Positions 15,238 through 26,129 are shown, numbered from the stretch's first letter. The stretch is DNA of 64,000 nucleotides from VRUE01 sp963807425 (GCA_963807425.1 CAWEBZ010000009.1:1-64000); one strand, 5' to 3'. Numbers and translations: made by a program. Notes: generated from the sequence alone by a model not told the origin.

Positions 15238-16873
15238 ATGCACAGCTCGACCGACCTCCCCCTCGACCGCACCTTTCCCTCCACCGAGCCCCGCCGCGGC
15301 GCCCTGGTTCAGGACCGCCCCACGCTGGGCAGCCTGCCCCGCGCCAGGCGCAGCCTCGGCTGGTGGCTGCCGCCCGTCGTCGACCTGATCTCCTCCTCGG
15401 TCGCGCTTGCGATCGTCGCCGTCGTCGCCGGCGCCGCCGTCTTCCCGGCGCTGCCCGTCGCGCCGCTGCTGCTTCATCGTCGTCAACGGCGTTCTCGGCG
15501 TCTACGGCGCCAACGCCGTCAAGCGGCGGACTCGGCAGCGAGGACGGAATGGCCTGGCCGGTGATCCGGCTGCTGATGGCCGCCGTCTTCGCCTGGTCCG
15601 CCTCGCTGCTGACCCCGCTCGCGGCGGCGCCCAGCTCGCCCTCTGGGTCACCTTCGCCGTGCTCGACACCGCCGGCCGGGCGCTCAGCGCGCCGCTGCTG
15701 GGACGCCTCGACCGGGTCGAGCGCTGGGTCCTGGTCGGCGACGAGGCGACCGCGGAACGACTCAAGGCCTATCGCGCCACTGCGCAAATACGCCAGCGTC
15801 GTCTGCACCGTCGCCCCCTTCGAGGACCGCTCCAACCCGGCCGACCGCGTCGCCGCGCTGGAGATCGTCGACCGCTACCGCGCCGACCGCGTCGTGATCG
15901 GCTCCCAGCACGCCGACGACGAGAGCCTGCTCGACCTGGTCCGCGCCTTCAAGTCGATCGGCGTGCCGGTCAGCCTGCTGCCGCGACCGCTCGACCTGCT
16001 CGAGGCGCCCTCGGCAACGCCGAGCCGGGTCGGCGGCGTGCCGCTGATCGAGGTCGAGGCGCTTGCCGCCCGCGACGCCACCCCCTACGCCGGCCCCGAC
16101 CGCCGCAGCACCGCAAGACCCAGGTCAGCGTCGTCGTGCCGGCGATGAACGAGGAGAAGAACATCGGCCTCGTGCTGAAACAACTGCCCGAGGGCCTGCA
16201 CGAGGTGATCCTCGTCGACGGCAACTCCGAGGACGACACGATCGAGGCCGCCCGCGCGCGCCTATCCCGAGATCCGCGTCCTGGTCCAGAGCGGCCGCGG
16301 CAAGGGCGACGCCCTGCGCACCGGCTTCGCCGCGGTCACCGGCAACCTCGTCGTCATGCTCGACGCCGACGGCTCCGCCGACCCGGCCGAGATCCCCCGC
16401 TTCGTCGAAGCGCTCGAGGCCGGCGCCGACTTCGCCAAGGGCTCGCGCTTCCTCGAGGGCGGCGGCAGCACCGACATCACCGGCACTCGCCGCCTCGGCA
16501 ACACCTTCCTCAGCGGCACCGCCAACCTCCTGCACGGCACCCACTTCACCGACCTCTGTTACGGCTACAACGCCTTCTGGGCGCGCTGCCTGCCCTTCAT
16601 CTCGCTCGACGTGCCCGGGCTTCGAGGTCGAGACGCTGATCAACCTGCGGATCGCCTCGCGCCGGGATGAAGATCACCGAGGTGCCGAGCTACGAGGCTC
16701 GACCGGATCTCCGGCGAGAGCAACCTCAACACCTTCCGCGACGGCTTCCGCGTGCTCGGCACGATCCTCAGCGAGGGACGCCGCCGGCGCAGCATCCACC
16801 AGCGCGCGGCCCGACGATCGAGCCCGAGGCACAGAGGCCAAGGCAGCCGCCACCGCTGCTTGACGCCTGGTAA
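15238..16873 (+). CDS. WcaJ-like N-terminal module joined to a GT2 glycosyltransferase (frameshifted)
   Basis: The first ~290 residues have membrane helices (LGWWLPPVVDLISSSVALAI, LLMAAVFAWSASLL) and a nucleotide-binding-like domain (RVERWVLVGDEATAERLKAY, VDRYRADRVVIGSQH, IGVPVSLLPRPLDLL). These match the N-terminal half of WcaJ/polyprenyl-glycosylphosphotransferases. Instead of the expected catalytic domain, a GT2 follows: VSVVVPAMNEEKNIGLVLKQ, EVILVDGNSEDDT, VVMLDADGSADP and LCYGYNAFWARCLPF, ending ESNLNTFRDGFRVLGTIL. The GT2 resembles dolichol-phosphate-mannose-synthase-like enzymes that charge a polyprenyl carrier. At least six single-base breaks (for example ~15475, ~15780, ~16115, ~16258, ~16620, ~16700) interrupt the frame. 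Two separate genes remain possible, since the junction coincides with a break at ~16115. Confidence 0.7.
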
Positions 16874-16926
16874 GCCCCATGACCGACAGGGCTGGTCGAT
16901 CCGCCAGCGGCGGTAGCGTGGGCGCC

Positions 16927-18809
16927 ATGCCGGCCCCGTCGGTGCGGCGTTCCCGCGCCGCCAAAAAGAGCACGCCCAAGCGCAAAACGCGCCTGCGCGC
17001 AAAGCCGTCGCTGGGCACGGTCGGTCCACCTGGCGCCGATCGTCCTCGCGGCCGGCATCGGCCTGCTGGTCTGCTCGCTCGCCAACGCGCTCTCGCGCGC
17101 GACGCTCGCGCCCTCGCCGCTGATCTACTGGGTCGGCGTCCTGGTCATCGCCCTGCCGATCTTCTACCGGCTGACCTCGCGCGAGGCCTCGGCGGGCGAG
17201 CGGCTCGCCCTCGTCTGCCTGCTCGGCCTCTCGCCTCTACGCGGTCAAGGTGGTGCGCGACGCGCCGCTCTTCACCTTCTCCGACGAGCTGGTCCACGCC
17301 TTCAACGCGAACCAGATCGTCGAACAGCCACCACCTCTTCCGCGCCAACCCGATCCTCGACGTGACGCCCTACTACCCAGGCCTGGAGGGCGCGACCTCG
17401 GCGCTGATGAAGCTCACCGGGCTCTCCAGCTACGCGGCCGGGGTGATCCTCGTCGGCGTCGCCCGCCTCGTCCTGGTCGCCTCGCTCTTCCTGCTCTTCC
17501 AGCGGGTCAGCGGCTCGGCCCGCGCCGCCGGCCTCGGCGTCGCGATCTACGCCGGCAACTTCAACTTCCTCTACTGGGGCGCGCAGTTCTCCTACGAGTC
17601 GCTCTCCCTGCCGCTGCTTGCTGCTGATGATGATGGCGCTGGCCGAGCGCGAAGCGGCGCCGCAAGGCAGCGCTGCGAGATCCTGGGCGGTGCCGGTGGT
17701 CCTGGCGATAATGGCGATCGTCGTCACCCACCACCTCACCTCCTACGCGGTGAGCGGGGTGCTCGTCGGCCTCTCGCTCGCCTACTGGTACGTGCACCGC
17801 AACTGGCGACCGCCGAACCCCTGGCCGTTCGCGATCCTCGGCACCGTCCTCGCGCTCGCCTGGCTGTTCGTCGTCGCCAGCTCGACCGTCGGCTACCTGA
17901 CGCCGGTGCTGAGCAACGCCTTCGAGGCGATCGGCAACACGATCGGCGGCGAAGACCCGCCGCGCGGCCTCTTCCAGAGCGACAGCGACGTCGTCGCCCC
18001 TGACTCCCTTCGCTGGCGCGGTCGCTCGCCGTGCTTGCGGTCCTGCTGCTCGTCGTCGGCCTGCCGTTCGGCCTGCGCGAGCTCTGGCGCAACCACATGA
18101 AGAAGCCCTTCGCCCTGCTCTTCGGGCTCGCCGCGCTCGGCTTCTTCGGCACCCTCGCCCTGCGCCTGGCGCCGCCGGCCTGGGAGACCGGCAACCGGGC
18201 CAGCGAGTTCCTCTTCATCGGCCTCGCCTTCGTCCTCGCCTGCGCCTGCCTCGAGGCGCTGCGGCGCTGGCGCGACGGGTGGCGGGTACGCGGCACTGCT
18301 CAGCCGGCGCGATCGGCATCGTCCTGGTCGGCGGCGCGATCTCCGGCTGGCCCTGGGACTCGCAGCTGGCGCAGCCGCTGCGCATCTCCGCCGATGGGCG
18401 CACGATCCCCTCGCCGCCGCTGGCGATGGCCGAATGGGCCAAGGACCGGATTCCCGGCGGGCGCTTCGCCGCCAGCACCGCCGACGCCGGCCTGCTGCTC
18501 GCCCCCGGCGGAAAGGTGGCAATGGCCGGCAGTCCTCGCCCGACATCGAAGACATCCTCGACGAGGAGAGCCTCGCCGGCTGGGAGCTGCCGCTGCTGCG
18601 CCGCCACAACCTCCGCTACGTGGTCGGCGACCGGCGTGCCGGCCGCGCCGACAGCCTGCGCGGCTACTACTTCGTCGCGTGAGGGCACCGGAGCGGCCGA
18701 GCTGCTTGCCGAAGAGCGTCGTCTGCCAAGTTCAACGAGGTGCCTGGAGCGGCGCGCGATCTACACCAACGGCCCGATCACGGTCTTCGACCTGGAGGCG
18801 ACGCGATGA
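16927..18809 (+). CDS. Polytopic membrane protein of the polysaccharide locus (frameshifted)
   Basis: The ~625-aa protein has a basic N-terminus (RRSRAAKKSTPKRKTRLRAK) and about ten transmembrane helices (for example VLAAGIGLLVCSLANAL, GVILVGVARLVLVASLFLLF, LAVLLLVVGLPFGL). A long loop carries APLFTFSDELVHAFNANQIV and LFRANPILDVTPYYPGLEGA, where the acidic residue after the first helix resembles GT-C type glycosyltransferases. A soluble C-terminal region ends GYYFVA..., TNGPITVFDLEATR. A GT-C transferase or polymerase (Wzy-like) role is plausible, not proven. Breaks near 17025, 17233, 17325, 17620, 18000, 18300, 18535 and 18680. An in-frame ATG at 16879 is an alternative start. Its stop overlaps the next ATG (ATGA). 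Confidence 0.68.
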
Positions 18810-19607
18810 GGGGCCACGCGCGACCTGCGAGGCGCGGTCGCCGCCGCCGCTGCTCTGCGCGCTGCTGGCGCTGCTGCTGCCGTTCGGCCGCCCTGCGGCT
18901 CGCTCTTCGCCGCGCCGCTGGCCCTCTTCCTGCCCGGCTACGCGATCGTCGCCGCCGCCTTCGCCCGCCGGCCGCTCGACCGGCCCAAGCTGCTGCTGCT
19001 CAGCGTCGGCCTCAGCCTCGCGGTGCTGGCCCTGGGCGCGCTGCGTGCTCAACTACCTCCCCGGCGGGATCCGCGCCGGCTCGTGGGCGCTGCTGCTCGT
19101 CCTCGTCGTGCTCGGCGGCCTGCCGGGCGGCGGCGCTGCGCACGGCCGGCGGGAGCGGGTCCCAAGCTCGGACCGGCCGCGGCTCTCGCCGAGTCGCGGC
19201 CGAGGCGGGCCTGCTCGCCGGCGGCGCGGCTGGCGGGCATCGTCGCGATCGTCGCTCGCCTTCCTGCCGCTGCTCGGCCGAGCAACGCGATCGGCTACAC
19301 GCGAGATGTGGATCCAGCCGCTTCGAAGGCAGCCGCGCCGCGGGAGTCGAAGTCGGGGTCGGCAACCGCGAGCAGCAGCGAAGCCAGCTACCGCCTGCGG
19401 GTCCGCTTCGGCGGCAGGGCGCCGGCAACGGTGCGCGATTTCGCCCTCGACCCCGGCGAGACGAGCTGCTGCGAGCTGTCACAGCTGCGCCGCCCGCCGG
19501 GTACGGCCGCTGTCCGGTCGGCCGCAACCCTGTTCCGCAGGGCAAACCCGATCGTCCCTACCGCCGGGTCTCGGCCTGGATCGTCGCCGACGGAGGAATC
19601 GGGATGA
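18806..19607 (+). CDS. DUF1616-like membrane protein (frameshifted)
   Basis: It starts at the ATG overlapping the upstream stop. The N-terminal half has several hydrophobic helices (ALLCALLALLLPFG, PLALFLPGYAIVAAAF, RPKLLLLSVGLSLAVLALGA, GGIRAGSWALLLVLVVLG). The C-terminal extracytoplasmic part has SNAIGYTRD, VEVGVGNREQQ, SYRLRVRFGGRAPATVRDFA, LDPGE and RPYRRVSAWIV. This is the pattern of DUF1616 proteins (helical domain, then a beta domain beginning GYT.lw). Function is unknown; the family often sits in surface-polysaccharide loci. It is ~265 aa with several breaks, and its end overlaps the next ATG by four bases. Confidence 0.6.
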
Positions 19608-20714
19608 CCGCGCGGCGACATCCGAGCTGGCGGTCGACATCGTGATCAACAACTACAACTACGGCCGCTTCCTGCCGGACGGCGATCGAGAGCGCCTGCG
19701 CCCAGACCCACGAGCGGGTCAGGGTGATCGTCGTCGACGACGGCTCCACCGACGACTCGCGCGAGCTGCTGCGCGGCTACGAGGACCGGGTCGAGCGTGG
19801 TGCTGAAGGAGAACGGCGGCCAGGCCTCGGCGCTCAACGCCGGCATGGAGCGCTGCGAAGGCGACGTCGTGATCTTCCTCGACGCCGACGACACCCTGCA
19901 CCCCGATGCCGCGGCCCGGGTCGCCGCCGCCTTCGCGGCCGAACGATGACGTCGTCAAGGTGCAGTTCCGGATGGACGTGATCGACGCCGACGGGCGAGC
20001 CGACCGGGGCGATCAAGCCCGCCGCGCACCTGCCGATGCCGAGCGGCGACCTGCGGCAGGCCGAGCTGGCCTACCCCTATCGACCTGGTCTGGATGGCGA
20101 CCAGCGCCAACGCCTTCCGCGCCGAGGCGCTGCGCCGAGATCCTGCCGATCCCCGAGGCGCCGTTCCGGACCTGCGCCGACTGGTACCTGGTCCACCTGA
20201 CGGCGCTGCTCGGCCAGGTCGTCTCGCTGGAGGAGGTCTGCGGCTCCTACCGGGTGCACGGCGCCAACAGCTACGAGCCGCAGGGCGCCGAGCTCGACCT
20301 CGACCACCTGCGCGAGACGATCGGCTTCGCCGCTCGCCACCTCGCCCCCGCTGCTGCGAGCTCGCCGAGCGAGCTGCGGGCTGCCCCGTCCCGACCGGAT
20401 CCTCTCGCTCGCCGACCTCGCCAACCGGATGGTCTCGCTGCGGCTGGAGCCCGATCGCCACCCGATCGCCAGCGACCGCGCCGTGGCGGCTGCGTCCGTC
20501 GACGCGGTCCGCGCCGCGCGGCGCCGCTCGAACGTCTCGGCGCCGATGAAGCTGATCTTCGTCGCCTGGTTCGCGGCGATGGCGGTCGCGCCGCGGCCCC
20601 TCGCCCGCCGGCTGGCGACGCTCTTCCTCTTCCCGCAGAGCCGCAGCTCGCCTGAACCGCATCCTCGGCCGCCTGCAGCGTCCCGGCGGCGCGAGCAGTC
20701 GCCGCCGCGGCTGA
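19604..20714 (+). CDS. GT2 family glycosyltransferase (frameshifted)
   Basis: This ~370-aa GT-A fold enzyme has an N-terminus VDIVINNYNYGRFLPD, then QTHERVRVIVVDDGSTDDSR, NGGQASALNAGMERCEGDVV and IFLDADDTLHPDAAARVAAA, carrying the DXD metal/nucleotide-sugar motif (DAD). ANAFRAEALR, RTCADWYLVHLTALLG and CGSYRVHGANSY follow, the latter typical of the acceptor loop and the RxHxxN element of these GT2 enzymes. Helical C-terminus. Breaks near 19630, 19680, 19800, 19940, 20000, 20080, 20135 and 20350. It is coupled by ATGA overlap to the DUF1616 gene and followed by a GT4 gene 1 nt after its stop. It probably adds one sugar to the repeat unit; the sugar is unknown. Confidence 0.75.
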
Positions 20715-20715
20715 G

Positions 20716-21947
20716 ATGCGCATCCTGCTCGTCACCTCGATGGTGCCCGACGCCGAGCGGCATCGGCGCGATACCGAAGCTCTTCGACGCCCAGCTGCGC
20801 GGCCTGCGCGAGCGCCACGAGGTGACCCTGGTCAGCACCTTCGGCGAAGACCCGGGGCAGGCCGAGGCGGCGGCAGCGGCTGCTCGCGCTCCGGCCTCGA
20901 CGCCCACATCGTCGACCGGCGCCGCTCGCGCTCGGCGCTGCGCCGCTGGCGGGTCCGGGCCGAGCTGGCCGCGAGCTGGGCGACGAAGGGCTGGCCCTGG
21001 CGGGTCGTCTGCGGCGCCGCCGGGCGTGCAGCCGCTGATCGACCGGCTCGCCGCCGACGCGCGAGTTCGACGTCGTCGCGGTCGAGGACAACCCGATGGC
21101 GGTGCTGCGCTTCCCGGCCGGCGTGCCGACCGTGCTCACCGAGCACGAGGCGGTGCGCGCACCGGCCGAGCGAATGGCGGGCGGCGCGGCTCTCCGAGCG
21201 GCCCGCTGCGGGCGCTGCGCAGCCGCGACTGGCGGCGCTGGGACGGCTTCCTGCCGAGCGCCTGGAGGCGCTTCGACCTGGTCCAGGTCTTCTGCGAGGG
21301 CGATGCCGCGGGCGGTGCGCCAGCAGGCGCCCGAGCTGGCCGCGCGGGTCCGCGTCAACCCCTACGGGATGGTGCTGCCCCCCGCCCTCGACCCCGCGCG
21401 CGAGCAGCCGGGCACGATCCTCTTCACCGGCACCTTCGCCCACCTGCCCAACCGCGACGCGGCGCGCTGGCTGGCGCAGCGAGATCATGCCCGCGGTCCG
21501 CGCCCGCCATCCCGGCGGCGCGGCTGCGGATCGTCGGCAGCGCCCCGCCGCGCGAGGTGCTCGACCTGGCCGGGCCCGGCGTCGAGGTGATCGCCGACGC
21601 GCCCAGCATGGAGCCCCACCTCGAAGCCGCCGCGGTGGTGCTGGCGCCGGTGCGCAGCGGCGGCGGCATGCGGATGAAGGTGCTGGAGGCGCTGGCGCGG
21701 CGGAAGGCGGTGGTGACGACCAGCCTCGGGCGCCGAAGGGTTCACCGGCTTCGAGCCCGAGCTGCCCTTCGTCGTCGCCGACGAGACGCGAGGCGATCGC
21801 CGCCGCAACCGCCGAGCTGCTCGGCCGACGACGCGCGCCGGCACGAGCTCGGCCGCCGCGCCCGCGAGCTTCGCCGAGCGCCACCACAGCCCCGAGGCCT
21901 GGGCGGCGCGGCTCGAGGCCGTCTACGAGGAAGCCCGTGCCGCCTGA
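20716..21947 (+). CDS. GT4 family glycosyltransferase (frameshifted)
   Basis: This ~410-aa GT-B enzyme starts MRILLVTSMVPDAER, with PKLFDAQLRGLRERHEVTLV. The middle has VPTVLTEHEAVRAP and the linker PGTILFTGTFAHLPNRDAAR. The C-terminal nucleotide-sugar domain carries RLRIVGSAPPREVLDLAGPG, VEVIADAPSMEPHLEAAAVV, LAPVRSGGGMRMKVLEALA and VVTTSLGAEGFTG, a GT4 pattern with the SGGGMRMKVLEAL donor-binding loop. At least twelve single-base breaks occur, for example GCG[C]AGCGAG near 21480, GGG[C]GCCGAAGG near 21730 and ACG[C]GAGGCG near 21790. Repair gives an uninterrupted frame ending at TGA 21945-21947. It overlaps the next gene by ~10 nt. Confidence 0.78.
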
Positions 21948-23428
21948 GGAGCAGCGGCTCAACCGGCTGCTGCGCCAGGTCGACTGGCGGTTCCTGCTGC
22001 GCCAGCAGCGAGGCTCCGCGCATCCTCGACCTGACGGAGGGACAGCTCTCCGAGGCGCTCTCGACTGGTCGGCAAGGACGCGAGCGGTCGGAGCCGAGGC
22101 GGACCTCGTCGTGCTCGGGCTTCCCGACCCCCGGCGGATCCCGCTCCGCCCGCGAGGCGCTGCGCGCGGGTGGCGAGGTGGTCTGCCTCTGGAGGCGACC
22201 GCGTCCCGGCGCGGTGCGCCGGGCCGGGAGCGCGCTGGAAGGAGCAGGGTTCGCCGACGTTCGCTTCTACCGGCCCGGGCCGGGACCGGGCGAGGCAGAG
22301 CTCTGGCTGCCCCTAGACGCGCCGGCAGTTGCCGCAGCGCGCTCGCCGCGCGGCCGCCGCGCTCGCGGCAGGAGGCGATCCGGCGCCGGGCCTGGCGGGC
22401 GCTGGCCCCGGTCTGCGCCATCGCCCGCGCGCCCGGGCGAAGAGCCGGACGACGACGGAGGGAGCGACCTGCCCAACCCTGATGCCTGGGTGCTGCTGAC
22501 CGGTGGCGCCGAAAGCGACGCCAAGGTCGTCGGCCTGCCCCTTCGCCGACGCGGCACGGCGCCCGGACCAGGTCGTCAAGTTCGCCCGCACCGACAAGGC
22601 CGACGCCGCGCTGGAGCGGGAAGCGGGATTCCTGCGCGACCTCGAGCGCGAGCGCGCCGGCCTCGCCGGCGTTCCCCGCCTGCGTGGCGAGCGGGCAGCG
22701 GGCCGGCCGGGCCGCGATCGTCGCAGGACGCCATCCGGGGCAAGGAGCTGAACGCGATGATGAGCCCGGCTGGGTTCGCTGCCGTCGCTCCAAAGGTGAC
22801 GCACTGGCTCATCGCTCTCGCCGGCGAGCCCGACCCCCCGCCCGCCACGACCTGGGAGGAGCGCCTCGTCTTCGCGCCGATCGAGGAGCTGGAGCGGGAC
22901 TTCGCCGACCTGATCCCCGCCGATTTCGGCGAGCGGGCACGACGGGCGCTCGCCGGCTTTGGCGACCTGCCGCTGGTCTGGGAGCACCGCGACTTCGGTC
23001 CCTGGAACGTCGTCCTCGAGGAGAACGGCGAGCCGGCGGCGATCGACTGGGAGGACGCCGAGCCGCAGGGATTGCCGGGCCTCGACCTCGCTCTACTTCC
23101 TCGCCAGCGCGGCCTTCGCGATCGACGGCGTACCGGGCGGAGCGCAAAGGGTCGAGCGGGCCCTCGAGAGCAACAGGCGCCTGCTCGATCCCGGCACGGA
23201 GCTGGGCAGGGTCGCCACGGCCTGCGTCGCGGAGTACCGCGCCGCAGCTCGGCATCGCCGACGAGGACTTCCGCCGCCTGCGCCTGCTCTGCTGGATCGT
23301 CCAGTCGCTGATCGCCTGTCACCGCCTGCGTGGTACAACCGCGGGCGCCGTCCCGGCGGCAGCCGACGCCGACCTCTTCCTCCACCTGGCCGAAGGACGA
23401 ACTGCAAGCGCTCGAGGGCGAACGTTGA
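21937..23428 (+). CDS. Aminoglycoside-phosphotransferase-like kinase with a methyltransferase-like N-terminal half (frameshifted)
   Basis: The ~495-aa protein starts at a GTG inside the end of the GT4 gene (VPPEEQRLNRLLRQVDWRFL). Residues ~30-160 (ADLVVLGFPTPGG, ALRAGGEVVCLWRRPR, GFADVRFYRPGPGPG) resemble a divergent methyltransferase-like fold without a clear SAM motif. The C-terminal half is an APH/choline-kinase-type domain: VVKFARTDKADAALEREAGF (Lys and Glu of the ATP site), LPLVWEHRDFGPWNVVLEEN (catalytic HxDxxxxN) and AAIDWEDAEPQGLPGLDL (metal-binding Asp). It probably phosphorylates a small alcohol or a sugar, perhaps a polymer terminus, in line with its place in a glycosyltransferase operon. 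Breaks number about ten. Its stop overlaps the next TTG start (TTGA). Confidence 0.68.
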
Positions 23429-24372
23429 CCGCGACGCCGGCACCCGAGCTCAGCGTCGTCATCGCCAGCCACAACCGCTGCCGGCTGCTGCGCCGCTGCC
23501 TCGACTCGCTCCTCGGCCAGACCGCGGACCCGGCCTCCTTCGAGGTGCTCGTCGCCGACGACGGCTCCAGCGACGGCACGGCGGCGATGGTCGAGGGCTT
23601 CGAAGCGCCCTTCCGGCTGCGCCTGCTGCGGCTCGAGCAGGGCGGCAAGTCTGCAACGCTCAATGCCGCGGTCGAAGCGGTCGATGGCGCCGTATGCCTC
23701 TTCCTCGACGACGACATCGTCGCCTCGCCGGAGCTGGTCGCCGAGCACCTTGCCGCCCACCGGCGCGACCCGACCACGCTCGGCATCGGCGGCATAACCC
23801 AGCAGCCGATCGAGGCCGACGACTGGTACGCGCGCGCCTTCGCCCAGGGCTGGAACGAGCACTACGAGGACAAATCGATCGAGCGAATCGGCTGGATCGA
23901 CTGCTACGGCGCCAACTTCTCGGCTCCGAGCGCGACCCTTCGCGAGGTCGGCGGCTTCAAGCAGATCCCCACAGCCGAGGACATCGAGATGGGATTCCGG
24001 CTCGAAGCGGCCGGCTGCACCCCGACCTTCCTGCCACTTGCCCACGGCGTCCACGACGACCAGAAGAGCGGCCGTCGCATGCTCGAAGACCAGCGCCGCC
24101 AGGGCAGGGTCCACGTCGAGCTCTCCGAGCGCTACCCGGCGATGCGGGCGCAGCTGCTTCCCTGGGGCGAGACCGTCGTTCCCCGCGAGCTGACTGTGCG
24201 CAAGACCTTGATCGCCCTGCGCGTGCCGCCACGGGCACTCGCCTCGCTGGGCCGACTGCTGCCCGGCGAGGGGCGCAAGATGATCTGGTTGCACCTGGTC
24301 CGGCGCTTCGCCTTCTGGCGCTCGGTTCGGGAAAGCGTCGACCGCACCGAGTGGAGGTCGATGACCCGGTGA
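23425..24372 (+). CDS. GT2 family glycosyltransferase (intact)
   Basis: This 315-aa protein starts at a TTG overlapping the preceding stop. GT-A signatures are LSVVIASHNRCRLLRRCLDS, EVLVADDGSSDGTAAMVEGF, GGKSATLNAAVEAVDG and CLFLDDDIVASPELVAEHLA (the DDD nucleotide-sugar/metal motif), then YGANFSAPSATLREVGGF and TAEDIEMGFRLEAAGC (acceptor-site ED). The ~80-residue tail is helical and amphipathic, ending FAFWRSVRESVDRTEWRSMT. It is one of the few intact genes of the locus. It is a close paralogue of the first part of the next gene; this copy stops exactly where the paralogue continues into a deacetylase. Confidence 0.88.
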   Translation: MTATPAPELSVVIASHNRCRLLRRCLDSLLGQTADPASFEVLVADDGSSDGTAAMVEGFEAPFRLRLLRLEQGGKSATLNAAVEAVDGAVCLFLDDDIVASPELVAEHLAAHRRDPTTLGIGGITQQPIEADDWYARAFAQGWNEHYEDKSIERIGWIDCYGANFSAPSATLREVGGFKQIPTAEDIEMGFRLEAAGCTPTFLPLAHGVHDDQKSGRRMLEDQRRQGRVHVELSERYPAMRAQLLPWGETVVPRELTVRKTLIALRVPPRALASLGRLLPGEGRKMIWLHLVRRFAFWRSVRESVDRTEWRSMTR

Positions 24373-24442
24373 GTTCGCGTTTTTTCGCCCATACGACGAA
24401 TAAACGCGAAGTCAGCCGGGGGCGGATGGAGATGGGGGCGCT

Positions 24443-26088
24443 TTGAACGAGACCGGCCCAAAGCTCAGCGTCGTCATCGCCAGCTACAACCGCAGCGAGC
24501 TGCTGCGCCGCTGCCTCGACTCGCTCGCCGCGCAGACGGCGGACCCCGGCTCCTTCGAGACGATCGTCGCCGACGACGGCTCGAGCGACGGCACGGCGGC
24601 GATGGTCGAGGGCTTCGACGCTCCCTTCGCGCTGCGGCTACTGCGGCTCGAGAACGGCGGCCAGGCCACGGCCCAGAACGCCGCGATCGAGGCGGCAGCA
24701 GGGCGCCAGCTGCCTCTTCCTCGACGACGACATGATCGCCTCGCCGGAGCTGGTCGCCGCCCACCTCGCCGCCCACCGGCGCGAGCCGATGACGCTTGCG
24801 GTGGGCCGGCTGACCCAGGAGCCCGTGAGCGGCAACGACCCCTACGCGCACGCCCTCGCCCGGCGCTGGAACGCGCGCTACGACGAGCTGGCCGAGCGGG
24901 AGCTGGACTGGGCCGATTGCTACGGCGGCAACCTCTCTGCCCCACGGCAGACGCTGCAGGCGATCGGCGGCTTCGCGACGGACCTGCCCTCCTCTGAAGA
25001 CCTCGAGATCGCCCTGCGCCTCACCCGCGCCGGCTGCACGCCGCGCTACCTGCCCGATGCCCACGCAGTCCACGACGACCAAAAGCCAGGCTCGACGATC
25101 CTCGCCCACGAACAGCGCTTCGGCTCCTTCTGCGCCTGGTTCGTCAGCCAGGCAGCCGGACACTCGCGGCAGGCTGATCGGCTGGTTCAACGACTCGACC
25201 GTGCGCGAGGTCGCCCTGCGACGCGCGATCCTGGCGCTGCGCCTGCCGCCCGGTCGGCTGGCGGGACTGGGGCGCCTGATCCCGCACCGCGGCGCCCGCG
25301 AGGTCTGGTTCGGTTTCGTCTCCCGCTACACCTTCTGGCTCGGAGTCCGCGAGGCGATGAGCCGCGAGCAGTGGCGTCAGACCACGCGCGGGGTCCCGGT
25401 GCTGATGTACCACGCCTTCACCGACAGCGGCGAGCGCGACCGCTTCGTCCTCTCGAAGCGCTCGTTCAAGCGCCAGATGCGCCTGCTGAAGGCGCTGCGC
25501 TACGAGGTGATCTCACTCGACGAGCTGGGGGCGGCCCTGCGCGACGGCCGCCCGCTGCCGCGGCGGGCAGCGGTGATCACGATCGACGACGGCTACCGGG
25601 ACAACCTCGAGATCGCCACCCCGATCCTGCGCCGCCATCGCTTCCCGGCGACGGTCTACCTCGTCAGCGAGCGGATCGAGGGCCGCAATGACTGGGACGA
25701 GGAGGGCGCGGTCAGCGGACGGCCACTGCTCTCCCTCGACCAGATCGAGGAGATGCGCGCCGACGGCATCCTCTTCGGCGCCCACACCCGCACCCATTGC
25801 GTCCTCGACGAGGCGGCGGACGCCGAGGTCGGCGAGCAGATCGGCGGCTCGCGACGCGACCTCGAGGCGGCCCTCGGCGAGCCCGTGGAGACCTTCACCT
25901 ACCCCTACGGCCGCTACGACGAGCGCTCCGTCGAGGCGGTCGCCGAGGCCGGCTTCCTCGCCGCCGCCACAACCTGGGCCCGGCCGGCGCGACTCGGCGA
26001 CGACCCGCTGCGGATCCCCCGCATCGAGGTCGAAGGCTCGGACTCGATCCTGCGCTTCCTGCGCAAGCTCAGGTGGGGCGGGAATTGA
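24443..26088 (+). CDS. Bifunctional GT2 glycosyltransferase-polysaccharide deacetylase fusion (frameshifted)
   Basis: Residues ~1-310 are a GT2 (LSVVIASYNRSELLRRCLDS, IVADDGSSDGTAAMVEGF, CLFLDDDMIASPELVAAHLA, SSEDLEIALRLTRAGC) closely related to the preceding gene. Residues ~320-548 are a NodB-type carbohydrate esterase: GVPVLMYHAFTDSGERDRFV, AAVITIDDGYRDNLEIATPI (catalytic/metal Asp pair), LFGAHTRTHCVLDEA (metal His pair HTxTH) and FTYPYGRYDERSVEAVAEAG. This chain could add and de-N-acetylate an N-acetylhexosamine in one polypeptide. No signal peptide is seen, so the deacetylase would act in the cytosol or at the inner membrane face. Breaks near 24706 and 25166; no stop separates the domains. 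Start TTG at 24443 with GGAGATGGGGG upstream. Confidence 0.85.
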
Positions 26089-26129
26089 GCGCCTCGGAAG
26101 CCGCACCGCCTCGCTTGTAGTCTGACCCG

